Shown: positions 22,411-32,987 of the stretch, in pieces
Numbering within the stretch: the first letter of the stretch is position 1
Layout of the letters: each line of letters opens with the position of its first letter
Source of the DNA: Panonychus citri
Lineage: Eukaryota; Arthropoda; Arachnida; Trombidiformes; Tetranychidae
DNA length: 64,000 bases
Direction of reading: 5' to 3'
Assembly (NCBI RefSeq): GCF_014898815.1
Contig: NW_026515542.1
Location: 372,001 to 436,000 of the forward strand
The notes under the pieces: generated by a model
What the model saw: the letters and a program-made list of their open reading frames with translations, nothing else
Told to the model about the DNA's origin: nothing
Database searches by the model: none
Program-made: the position numbers and the translations under genes

Positions 22411-23502
22411 ATGAGAGTCTTTCTCTTAGCCTGTGTTTTCCTCGTCGCCGCTGTTAACTTCTCACTCGCTTGCGGTAAGTGAATATTGTTTGATAATCGA
22501 CTAAATTACTGAAACTAATTTTACTGTCTCTCTTTCATGGACAGAGTGTGGTATGGAAGGTTCAGCTGGTCGAATCTACAAAGGAAGTAAAGTTCGAGCC
22601 CACAAATATCCTTGGTTAGCTCACATTCGGTAAGTTTTGTTTATGAGATTCTTTTCTTTCGCTAACCATCTCAATTGTTTTTTTAGATCATACATGAACC
22701 GAGACATTGGATTATTCGCTCAATGTGGTGGTTCTTTGATCGATGAGCAACACATCGCCACTGCCGCTCATTGTGTTGTCGACGATGATGGATCAACAGT
22801 CGATCTTTCCAGCATTGATGTTTTCCTTGGCAGCGTGCAGGCTTTCACAGGCGAAACTGTGGCTATTTCAGTTTCAGAAATGTGGATTGACTCTAACTAC
22901 AATCGAAACAATCTTGCCAATGATTTCGCCATCTTGACCCTTTCCAAGCCTGTTAAATTCACTCAACAAATTTCTCCAATCTGTTTACCAAAGAGCGAAT
23001 CTGGTTTATCCAACCTCACCGTTGCCGGATGGGGAACCACTGGCCCTCACTCTCGCTCAAGTGACACTCTCTTAGAAGTCGATGTTTCATACTTGACCCG
23101 TAAGAAGACAGTCAATAATCTTTGACCTTAATGCAGTTTTTTTCATAATTTTCTAATCTCAATCTCTTCTCAGACGACCAATGTAACGATATTATGACCG
23201 ATTATGTGTTCAAAAAAAGTGGCATTCCTCTATCAATGAAGGGAATGTTCCCAGTCCCCGGTGTCGCTGACTCTCATATGTGCGCCATCAACAAGCAAAC
23301 CTTGGGAGACGCTTGTACTGGTGACTCGGGTGGACCACTAATGAAGAAGGCTGATAATGGTCTACATTACCTCATGGGTGTCGTTTCTGGTTCATGGAGT
23401 AAATGCGGAGAAAGTACCGACACTGCTGGTCTTTACACTCGAACCCTTTACTACCAAGAAACCATCAAGAGTTTCGCTCCAAACGCTTGTTGGAAGGATT
23501 AA
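22411..23502 (+). CDS. Secreted trypsin-like serine protease, copy 1 (intact)
   Basis: Chymotrypsin-fold (S1A) endopeptidase, predicted secreted. Exons 22411-22474, 22545-22629, 22687-23099 and 23174-23502 join to a 296-residue protein. Signal peptide residues 1-20 (MRVFLLACVFLVAAVNFSLA); short propeptide with Cys; activation site R31/I32 in GRIYKG. Catalytic triad H78 (TAAHC), D129 (NDFAIL), S239 (GDSGGPL). Asp233, six residues before the serine, sits at the S1 pocket and predicts cleavage after Arg or Lys. The usual SWG strand of the pocket is replaced by SGSW, a departure shared by all copies. The propeptide cysteine probably pairs with the Cys of ICLPKS. Role is likely digestive or extracellular; nothing here separates these. 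First gene of a local family of related copies. Confidence 0.95.
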
Positions 23503-24770
23503 AAAATCAAATCTATTCTTGTTCATGTTTCTAATTAAATCGCATAATAAAAAAGTTAATCATTTTGTATGATTAAAAAAAAATTTCCACTAAATTTTTC
23601 AAATCAAAAGTGTGACATGCAGACTTGACCTGTGGCACCAAAATTAGGTTCATTCTAGCGGAAATTCAGCAGCATCATTTTGGTATTAAATTGAAATTAA
23701 TTGACAATCAGCCGTTTTTTAAAATGGTTCCTAATAGAGGTCAAGTCCGAGCTCTAATAGTGTCTTTCTTAGACGATGATAGTGGTTCTTTTGATGATGA
23801 GATGTGAAATCGGAAAAACTATTCAACACCAAGGGTGTTTGACATTGAAAACAGGGTAAGGTCCAGTAAAAGGTTAACTCAGCTTGAGACTCAATTTGAC
23901 TTTGGCCTGACTCGTTATGTATACGATACTTTTTTTTTCTAAAAAAAAGTTATCAGTTCTAAACCAAGAATAATAACCAAGAGCCATTAATGTTTAACCA
24001 TGATCTTGAAACAAAGATCTGGTTTATGATTAAGATATGATGATGAAAATATTATTTGTTATAAACAACAATTTAAAATATCCAATTGAGTTTGTTTAAC
24101 CATTATTTTAACAGCACCATGAAAGTTTTTTCACAGATTCCACATTGTGAAGATTGTCCCGAGCCCATGATTAACTAATGATAATCACAGCTATTGGAAA
24201 AGGAACCGAGCCAAAATTAATCAACAATCAGCAAGACCAATTGTCAATTGTGTGGTGATATTATTGCGATAGAAACTGTAACAATTAAAAAAAAATTATG
24301 TTCTTTATGGTTGAAACTTTCTTGGCCTTTCCACTCGTTTGTTTTACTTGATTTTGATTCTTATTATATTTACTAATCAGTTAATTAACGATATGGTTGA
24401 TGATAACTGAAGATGGAGTTTAAGTGAATTTTTTGAATCAATTTCAGACTTTTCCATCTTAATCAATGATAATAATCACCAGTTTATTGTCTAAAAGCGA
24501 GATGTTGATTAAAAGTCAATTTAAGGACAAATGAAAAGCCAATGTTAACAGTTGTCTAGATGGATTAAAGTTGTTGTCAAGCCATAAATGATTTGATATG
24601 AAAGAAAATTTCATTTTTCCATGTGTTGGACTCGGTTAGCAAAGGAATGAAATGATTAACGAAACAACTATTATATTGATGGTGAAATAATTAGAAGTTC
24701 ATAGAAGTTGATTAAAGTGTCAATCAAATGAAGATGAACATCTTGTTGCACATCAAAGCATAGAATTGAG
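23503..24770. other. Spacer between protease copies 1 and 2
   Basis: Noncoding. A 60-codon frame at 23625-23807 is not recognised. From 24118 the upstream block of copy 1 is repeated. Confidence 0.6.
24118..24385. repeat. Duplicated protease upstream block, copy 2
   Basis: Second copy of the block at 21444-21725, differing by scattered substitutions and 1-bp indels, in the same orientation and at a similar distance from its protease gene. Confidence 0.85.
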
Positions 24771-24777
24771 TATAAAA
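24771..24777 (+). promoter_or_regulatory. TATA box of protease copy 2
   Basis: TATAAAA 82 bp before the ATG at 24859, inside the promoter block shared by the four plus-strand copies. Confidence 0.7.
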
Positions 24778-24858
24778 CGTTGATCATTAGCGTAATCAGA
24801 AACATTCATTAATTAGAATAAGTTTCTTTCTTCTGGTTAATTCAATTCTATCGTAATC

Positions 24859-25955
24859 ATGAGAGTCTTTCTCTTAGCCTGTGTTTTCCTCGTCGCCGCT
24901 GTTAACTTCTCACTCGCTTGCGGTAAGTGAACATTGTTTGATAATCATCGAAATTATCTCGAAAGTAATTTTACTCTTTTCTTTCATGGACAGAGTGTGG
25001 TATGGAAGGTTCAGCTGGTCGAATCTACAAAGGAAGTAAAGTTCGAGCCCACAAATACCCTTGGTTAGCTCACATTCGGTGAGTTTGCTCAACAGTCGAG
25101 TTTCAATTTTTACTTTTCTTTATTAATCTTCTCAATTAGTAATTTCATCTTTTTAGATCGTACGCCAGCCGAAAATCTGCATCATTCTTTCAATGTGGTG
25201 GTTCTTTAATCGATGAACAACACATCGCCACTGCTGCTCACTGTGTTATCAGCCGAAATGGTTCACCTTTCAATGTTGCAAATGTTGATGTTTTCCTTGG
25301 AAAAGTCAAGGCTTTCTCTGAATATACCAAGGCAATTTCAGTCTCAGAAATTTGGGTTGATCCTAACTACAACCGACAAGATCTTTCCAACGATTTCGCC
25401 ATCTTGACCCTTTCCAAGCCTGTTAAATTCACTCAACAAATTTCTCCAGTCTGTTTACCAAAGAGCGAAGCTGGTTTATCTAATCTCACCGTCTCCGGAT
25501 GGGGAACCACTGGTCCTCATTCTAGCGCAAGTGACACTCTCTTAGAAGTCGATGTTTCATACTTGACCCGTAAGTTTTTAGAGTTTTAGTTTTACAGTTT
25601 TTTTTCATAATTTCCTTGATCTGTTCTCAGGTAACCAATGTAACGATATTAAGAAAAATTTCTTATTCAAACGGAATGGTATTCCTCTATCGATGAAGTG
25701 GCTATTCCCAGTCCCCGTGTCACTGAGTCTCACATGTGCCATGAACGAGCAAACCATGGAAACGCTTGTTCAGGTGACTCTGGTGGACCACTAATGAAGA
25801 AAGCTGATAATGGTTTACACTACCTGATGGGTGTCGTTTCTGGTTCATGGGCTGAATGTGGTGAAGGTGCCGATATCGCTGGTCTTTACACTCGAACCCT
25901 TTACTACAAAGACGTCATCATGAGCATGGCTCCAAATTCTTGCTGGAAGGATTGA
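24859..25955 (+). CDS. Trypsin-like serine protease, copy 2 (exon 4 frameshifted)
   Basis: Same four-exon plan, signal peptide and activation site as copy 1. Exon 3 is open and carries TAAHC and NDFAIL; its region after the histidine differs from the others (ISRNGSPFNVANVD instead of the VDDDGS type), so this is the most diverged copy. Exon 4 has several small deletions between about 25685 and 25765 that break the frame just before GDSGGPL; after them the frame returns and runs to the normal WKD end. Both a decaying gene and local sequence error are possible. The Asp of the specificity pocket is hit by the indel region. Confidence 0.85.
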
Positions 25956-26289
25956 AAAATCAAATCTATTCCTAATAATGTTTCCAATTAAATCGCATAA
26001 TAAAAAAGTTATTCAGTAATATCTTTCAAAATGATCCATCGTTATTGCAACATTAAGTTTTAAGTAGGAAAATGTTTGAGTTTTAATTAAGATTAAATCT
26101 CATCAAATTGATCTAAAAAATAATGATAATCAGATTCTTTTGATGGTCATTGTTCACAATTATTTATGTTTAGTATTTTTTTAATCGAAATAATTGATTG
26201 AAAAGATATAAATTACTATTTGATTAGTATTATTATTTAATTAGTATTTGATTAAACTTCAATTAATCAAAAACAAATCTTGATTTTCA

Positions 26290-26530
26290 TTAATACAGGC
26301 TTAGAAAGGATCAAGATGGCGAAATAGTTGGAAAGATCGTTTCGATTGTAATTAGGGTCAACCCAAATTTCTGAGACTGAGCTAGCTTGAGAGTATTCAG
26401 AGAAAGCCTTGACTTTTCCAAGGAAAACATCAACATTGGAAGCAGCGAAAGTTGAACCATCATCGTCGACAACACAATGAGCGGCAGTGGCGATGTGTTC
26501 ATCGATCAAAGCACCACCACATTGAAAGAA
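26290..26530 (-). pseudogene. Serine protease exon-3 fragment, inverted
   Basis: Minus-strand relic matching only part of exon 3: it starts at the CGG...LIDE block, includes IATAAHC and VDVFLGKVKAFSEYSQASS (closest to copy 4), and stops after the LSKPV motif. NDFAIL is changed to NYFAIL, removing the catalytic aspartate, and a codon is missing in the LIDEQH motif. No exons 1, 2 or 4 nearby. A dead fragment or misassembled piece. Confidence 0.88.
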
Positions 26531-26984
26531 TGAAGAAAGTTTCAGTCTAAAACCCCCTTTAACGTGAAAAATATAAGTCATAGAGATCTTTATTTGAAAC
26601 GAAATAGTCAATAATTTGTGAGGTATCTAAGAATCCAGAACTGCTCATGAGGAAACAAAATCCCTATGAAGTTGATCTTGTCCTTTAGAAACATTTAACT
26701 ATTTTATTAATTATCACCTTATAATATCAGTTAATCCTCGATTTCTTTTTATAACCGTGATTATCCGATCCGTTATTACAGATACTAAACTTGTATCAAT
26801 GTCGATGGTACGTTGCGTTTTTCAGACTGAAATGTTCGAAAATTGTGTTCCATAGGCATAAACCTTTCGACCACTATACCAATAAAAAGTTTTTATTAAA
26901 ATTGGGACTAAAGACAGAATTAACTTGTTAAAATATGTATTATCCATTAGTTATAAATGGCGCATTCGGTAAAAAATTTTGTTT

Positions 26985-28045
26985 TTTAATCATACAAGAT
27001 GATTAACTTTTTTATTCTGCAATTTAATTAGAAACATGAACAAGAATAGATTTAATTTCTTAGTCTTTCCAGCAAGCGTTTGGAGCCATACTCTTGATGA
27101 TGTCTTTGTAGTAAAGGGTTCAGTGTAAAGACCAGCGGTATCGGTACTTTCACACTCAGTCCATGAACCAGAAACGACTCCCATCAGGTAGTGTAAACCA
27201 TTAGAAGCCTTCTTCATTAGTGGTCCACCAGAGTCACCTGAACAAGCGTCTCCCATGGTTTGTTGGTTGATGGCGCATGTGAGTCTCAACGACTTCGGGG
27301 ATTCGAACTCGTCCCTTCATTGATAAAGGTAAACCATTTTGTTTAAACAAGTAGTTGGTCTTAATGTCGTTACATTGGTCTCCTAATTGTGTAAAGATAA
27401 ATGTAAAATTTCATTCAATGAAAATTATTAACTAACTAGCGACTTACGGGTCAAGAATGAAACATCGACTTCTAAGAGAGTATCACTTGAGTCAGAGTTA
27501 GCGGAAGTGGTTCCCCATCCGGAGACGGTGAGTTTGGATAAACCAGATTCGCTCTTTGGTAAACAGACTGGAGAAATTTGTTGAGTGAATTTAACAGGCT
27601 TTGAGAGGGTCAAGATGGCGAAATCGTTGGAAAGATCCTTTCGACTGTAGTTAGGATCAACCCAGATTTCTGAGACTGAGCTGGCTTAAGAGTATTCAGA
27701 GAAAGCCTTGACTTTTCCAAGGAAAACATCGATATTGGAGACATCGAAAGTTGAACCATCATCGTCGACAACACAGTGAGCAGCGGTGGCGATGTGTTCA
27801 TCGATCAAAGAACCACATTGAGCGAATGATCCAGCGTTTCGGCTGACGTACGATCTAAAGAGTATGATTGAGATACGATTAGCGAAGAGAAAAGAATCTC
27901 ATAAACAAAACTTACCGAATGTGAGCTAACCATGGATATTTGTGGGCTCGAACTTTACTTCCTTTGTAGATTCGACCAGCTGAACCTTCCATACCACACT
28001 CTGTCCATGAAGAGGAAGAGAAAGAGAAAGTAAAATTACTTTTAT
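26985..28045. repeat. Left arm of a ~1 kb inverted repeat
   Basis: Reverse complement of about 28570-29632. Homology runs from the 3' flank of the protease (GTATGATTAAAAAA) through exons 4, 3 and 2 into intron 1, then stops. Arms differ mainly by 1-3 bp deletions. The spacer of about 520 bp contains the promoter and exon 1 of copy 3. Confidence 0.93.
27060..28000 (-). pseudogene. Inverted serine protease copy lacking exon 1
   Basis: Minus-strand protease with exons 2 (ends at 28000), 3 and 4 (stop 27060-27062) but no signal-peptide exon or promoter: sequence beyond intron 1 switches to plus-strand promoter-type DNA. It carries an in-frame TAA (27686-27688) at the same codon as copy 3 and further small deletions (one Gly codon and the Gln codon missing around the LIDEQH block, a 2-bp loss near 27275, a 1-bp loss near 27120). 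It cannot encode a secreted enzyme. Confidence 0.92.
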
Positions 28046-28377
28046 GATAATTATCATCATTTCATTGTTTAAAAGCAAGATGGCGGTTATAAGTCATATA
28101 AGGACGAATGAAAAGACAATGTGAACAGTTGTCTAAATGGGTGAAAGTTAATTGTGATCTAGTCATAAATGATTTGATTATCAATATAATTATCATTGAA
28201 GAAAATGGGAAGGCTTGAGATTGATCTTCAATGACTACACGTAATCGTATTTTCTATTAGAGAATGATTTGAACAGTTATTGTAAAAATAAAAACAAATA
28301 GTCAGAGCGATTGATGCTAATTGTCAATCAAATTTAGATGAACATATTTGACGGACGTGGCTGCAAAAAATATCGAG

Positions 28378-28384
28378 TATAAAA
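28378..28384 (+). promoter_or_regulatory. TATA box of protease copy 3
   Basis: TATAAAA 82 bp before the ATG at 28466. The 170 bp upstream of the ATG are essentially identical to those of copy 4. Confidence 0.7.
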
Positions 28385-28465
28385 CGTTGATCATTAGCGT
28401 AATCAGAATCATTCATTAATTAGAATAAGTTTATTTCTTCTGGTTAATTCAATTCTATCGTAATC

Positions 28466-29549
28466 ATGAGAGTCTTTCTCTTAGCCTGTGTTTTCCTCGT
28501 CGCTGCTGTTAACTTCTCCCTCGCTTGCGGTAAGTGAACATTGTTCGATATTCATCGAAAATATCTCGAAAGTAATTTTACTCTTTTCTTTCATGGACAG
28601 AGTGTGGTATGGAAGGTTCAGCTGGTCGAATCTACAAAGGAAGTAAAGTTCGAGCCCACAAATATCCATGGTTAGCTCACATTCGGTAAGTTTTGTTTAT
28701 GAGATTCTTTTCTCTTTTCGCTAATCGTATCTCAATCATACTCTTTTAGATCGTACGTCAGCCGAAACGCTGGATCATTCGCTCAATGTGGTGGTTCTTT
28801 GATCGATGAACAACACATCGCCACCGCTGCTCACTGTGTTGTCGACGATGATGGTTCAACTTTCGATGTCTCCAATATCGATGTTTTCCTTGGAAAAGTC
28901 AAGGCTTTCTCTGAATACTCTTAAGCCAGCTCAGTCTCAGAAATCTGGGTTGATCCTAACTACAGTCGAAAGGATCTTTCCAACGATTTCGCCATCTTGA
29001 CCCTCTCAAAGCCTGTTAAATTCACTCAACAAATTTCTCCAGTCTGTTTACCAAAGAGCGAATCTGGTTTATCCAAACTCACCGTCGGATGGGGAACCAC
29101 TTCCGCTAACTCTGACTCAAGTGATCTCTTAGAAGTCGATGTTTCATTCTTGACCCGTAAGTCGCTAGTTAGTTAATAATTTTCATTGAATGAAATTTTA
29201 CATTTATCTTTACACAATTAGAGACCAATGTAACGACATTAAGACCAACTACTTGTTTAAACAAAATGGTTTACCTTTATCAATGAAGGGACGAGTTCGA
29301 ATCCCCGAAGTCGTTGAGACTCACATGTGCGCCATCAACCAACAAACCATGGGAGACGCTTGTTCAGGTGACTCTGGTGGACCACTAATGAAGAAGGCTT
29401 CTAATGGTTTACACTACCTGATGGGAGTCGTTTCTGGTTCATGGACTGAGTGTGGTGAAAGTACCGATACCGCTGGTCTTTACACTCGAACCCTTTACTA
29501 CAAAGACATCATCAAGAGTATGGCTCCAAACGCTTGCTGGAAAGACTAA
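28466..29549 (+). pseudogene. Trypsin-like serine protease copy 3 with in-frame stop
   Basis: Four-exon protease with intact promoter, signal peptide and exons 1-2. Exon 3 contains TAA at 28922-28924 where copy 4 has CAA, in the SEYSQASS block between the catalytic His and Asp. Two 3-bp losses remove a Ser before GWGTT and a Thr in SDTLLEV, and one G is missing at the exon 4 start. Exon 4 itself reads cleanly through GDACSGDSGGPL to WKD. It forms an inverted pair with the copy at 27060-28000 and shares the stop with it. Probably nonfunctional unless the stop is an error, which its presence in both arms makes less likely. Confidence 0.9.
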
Positions 29550-29632
29550 GAAATTAAATCTATTCTTGTTCATGTTTCTAATTAAATTGCAGAATAAAAA
29601 AGTTAATCATCTTGTATGATTAAAAAATAAAA
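28570..29632. repeat. Right arm of the ~1 kb inverted repeat
   Basis: Plus-strand partner of 26985-28045, covering intron 1, exons 2-4 and the 3' flank of protease copy 3. Confidence 0.93.
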
Positions 29633-30508
29633 AAATCCAATAGACATCAAGTTGTGGTGGATTCTCATCTTCACAATAAATCTTATTTAATCAATTGATT
29701 TTCAATCTTTAGCTTAATCCCTCTTACTTTGTTAATTTCCACAGTTTTACATGGGAATCGTCAATCAATTCATTAATATTAACATTGATATTGTTTGTTT
29801 TAGTGCTGTTTTGAATGAAGTTTGGTATCAAATGTAAATCTCATAAATGGCCCGGAGGACTTCCAGCTATAAATAACCAACAAATCGCAATACCTAATTT
29901 ACGCACAATTAACAGTTTTTTGATATTTTTCAATCAATCTCAACCTTTGGCATTTTCATCAATGATAATAAGCATCATCGTAATTGATTAATAATCGAAA
30001 TTAAAAGTCAATTTGAACAGTTGTTCAAATTGGTGCAAATTAAGTATCTTTCATTCAGATAATAATAATAATACTTAATATCTATTGACAGACTAATCAA
30101 AATTTGATTTCTATTTAATGAAGTAAAAAATTGCGCTCAGTTCTAGTTTTTCCCATAACAAATTACAGCTTGAAAATTCATCAAACTCGTTGGTAGATTG
30201 ATTGTTTATCTGCGTTATAACAATCATAAATTCATTTTCGTAATGTGATATTAAGATAATAACGTAGATTAAAACAATCATTAGCATTGAGATCTTAATT
30301 AGCTTCCGTTTATTAAATCGACAAAAGGTTGAGCAACTGGTTGGTGTCAATCAAGTCAAGTTGTTATTGTTATTAAACAATCAATGAAATAATCACCAGG
30401 AAAGCCATGGAAAAGGATGGAAAAACAAATAGTCAGAGCGATTGATGCTAATTGTCAATCAAATTTAGATGAACATATTTGACGGACGTGGCTGCAAAAA
30501 ATATCGAG
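29633..30508. other. Spacer between protease copies 3 and 4
   Basis: AT-rich noncoding DNA. The last part, from about 30420, repeats the upstream sequence of copy 3 (28290-28465) almost exactly. Confidence 0.6.
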
Positions 30509-30515
30509 TATAAAA
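30509..30515 (+). promoter_or_regulatory. TATA box of protease copy 4
   Basis: TATAAAA 82 bp before the ATG at 30597, same promoter block as the other copies. Confidence 0.75.
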
Positions 30516-30596
30516 CGTTGATCATTAGCGTAATCAGAATCATTCATTAATTAGAATAAGTTTATTTCTTCTGGTTAATTCAATTCTATCGTAATC

Positions 30597-31684
30597 ATGA
30601 GAGTCTTTCTCTTAGCCTGTGTTTTCCTCGTCGCCGCTGTTAACTTCTCACTCGCTTGCGGTAAGTGAATATTGTTTGATAATCGACTAAATTACTTCGA
30701 AACTAATTTTACTGTTCTCTTTCATGGACAGAGTGTGGTATGGAAGGTTCAGCTGGTCGAATCTACAAAGGAAGTAAAGTTCGAGCCCACAAATACCCTT
30801 GGTTAGCTCACATTCGGTAAGTTTTGTTTATGAGATTCTTTTTTCTTTTCGCTAATCGTATCTCAATCGTTTTTTAGATCATACACTAGTCGAAACTCTG
30901 GATCATTCGCTCAATGTGGTGGTTCTTTGATCGATGAACAACACATCGCCACTGCCGCTCATTGTGTTGTCGACGATGATGGTTCAACTTTCGCTGCTTC
31001 CAATGTTGATGTTTTCCTCGGAAAAGTCAAGGCTTTCTCTGAATACTCTCAAGCCAGTTCAGTCTCAAAAATTTGGGTTGACCCTAACTACAACCGACAA
31101 GATCTTTCCAACGATTTCGCCATCTTGACCCTCTCAAAGCCTGTTAAATTCACTCAACAAATTTCTCCAGTCTGTTTACCAAAGAGCGAATCTGGTTTAT
31201 CCAAACTCACCGTCTCCGGATGGGGAACCACTTCCGCTAACTCTGACTCAAGTGATACTCTCTTAGAAGTCGATGTTTCATTCTTGACCCGTAAGTCGAG
31301 TTAGTTAATAATTGACATTGAATGAAATCTGACATATTTATCTTTACACAATTAGGAGACCAATGTAACGACATTAAGACCGACTACTTGTTGAAAGAAA
31401 ATGGTTTACCTTTATCAATGAAGGGACGAGTTCGAATCCCCGAAGTCGTTGAGACTCACATGTGCGCCATCAACAAGCAAACCATGGGAGACGCTTGTTC
31501 AGGTGACTCCGGTGGACCACTTATGCACAAGGGTAACAACGGTTTACACTACCTCATGGGTGTCGTTTCTGGTTCATGGACTGAATGTGGTGAAAGTACC
31601 GATACCGCTGGTCTTTACACTCGAACCCTTTACTACAAAGACATCATCAAGAGTATGGCTCCAAACGCTTGCTGGAAAGACTAA
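30597..31684 (+). CDS. Secreted trypsin-like serine protease, copy 4 (intact)
   Basis: Exons 30597-30660, 30732-30816, 30878-31290 and 31356-31684 have exactly the same lengths as in copy 1 and give 296 residues. Signal peptide, GRIYKG activation site, TAAHC, NDFAIL and GDACSGDSGGPL are all present; the pocket Asp again predicts Arg/Lys specificity. It differs from copy 1 in surface loops (YTSRNSGS, DDDGSTFAASN, SANSDSSD, KGNNGLHY). Nearest relative of copy 3 and of the inverted copies. Likely the source of, or sister to, those dead copies. Confidence 0.96.
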
Positions 31685-32091
31685 GAAATTAAATCTATTC
31701 TTGTTCATGTTTCTAATTAAATCGCATAATAAAAAAGTTAATCATCTTGTATGATTGAAAAATAAAAAACTCCAATGGATATCAAGTTTTTACTGTCTAT
31801 TTGTAAAGATTAGATAATTAAGTCATTGTCTAATTCATCATCATTACAATTATTGAAACAATTTCTTTATCAATTCACCCAATCAAAAGAGTTATTTAAT
31901 CATCTCAATTCACCCAATTAGTTTATTATAATCAAAGATTGTTTCATGTTAAGAAATGAGATTGAATGAATTCAGTTAGATGAAAGTGGTTTATTGATTA
32001 TCTTCAATAGGATTACATTGTTGGATTGATCTATGTTTCAGAAAAATGGTAAAATTCAATTATCAATATCGTGATTGATTTGATTGTTGAT
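31685..32091. other. Intergenic, protease copy 4 to lipocalin
   Basis: AT-rich, no coding signal. Holds the protease 3' flank with an AATAAA-like site near 31728 and the lipocalin 3' flank. Confidence 0.5.
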
Positions 32092-32987
32092 TTACTTGGG
32101 ACATGATTGATCAACTTTGCTAAGTGCTGATGGGTTGAAACCTAATCGTTCAATTTGACTGTGAATTGAACTGATTGTTGAATCAGGTAATTGTGTAGTT
32201 CGTCCCAATACCCAGATTGATTCTGCAAGAAAATTGGAAAAAAATTTATAAAATTATCAATTAATTGTCAACAATCAACTGGGTAACAATTAAGGTTCAC
32301 AATTCTTACCAAATCGGACAAGACCGAAAACATCAGCACATGAAATGACAATAGCGTAATTATTGTAATCAGTATCGGCGATCCAGTAAGGGGCTTCAGG
32401 GGAAACTAAATCAACAAGATAATCAAGTTAATTGTGGTCAAGTAAAGATGAAATCCTTTAATTGTTAATATCATCCATTACTTACACTTAAAGGTAACTC
32501 GTAGGTTATTTGGGATTGATGAATCGGGAACTCGAGCTGAACCTTCAAGGTTAATCTTTTGGCCCCTATTTTTGAATCAAGAGAGGGAAAAAGTTAAACA
32601 AACTAACTGTTAACAATTAACTCTAATTGATTAACTAACCATTTTGAAATTCCCCTATTAACTACGGCGACAGTTCCGTCTGATTTAGCGGTGTAATTAG
32701 CGGTCACACATTTCATTCCCATCTCAAAGATATTAGCGGTTCGTTCAAGCTCATACCAAACTCCAACGTACTAAACAATCAAATTAATCAACAATTAAAA
32801 TTGATCACAATTAACCAAGTTAAACACTCACCTTTGAAAGGTCAAACTTGGATGATGTTGAACTCATCAATCCTGAAGTAACCTTTGGGCAACCACCGGG
32901 ATTTGGACGTTGACCTGAAACCATTTCAATGGCAATTAAAAGAAAGGTGAAAGCAATTAGTTGATTGATTGACGAAATCATCTTCAT
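32092..32987 (-). CDS. Secreted lipocalin, apolipoprotein D-like
   Basis: Small extracellular carrier of hydrophobic ligands. Five exons on the minus strand (32832-32987, 32640-32770, 32486-32565, 32310-32405, 32092-32222) join in frame to 197 residues. Signal peptide MKMISSINQLIAFTFLLIAI; the lipocalin signature lies in YVGVWYELER with the invariant Trp; CVTANYTAKSDGTVAVVN follows; strand motif PEAPYWIADTDYNNYAIVIS and the closing GRTTQLPD are typical of apolipoprotein D and insect relatives such as Lazarillo and Karl. Four Cys are placed as expected for two disulfides. Exon structure is clean. The ligand cannot be told from sequence. Divergent from the CD36-like gene downstream (about 1.1 kb between starts). 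Confidence 0.93.

Noticed and set aside
23625..23807. 60-codon frame between protease copies 1 and 2
   Set aside because: No recognisable family, no splice or promoter support; could be a relic but cannot be supported.
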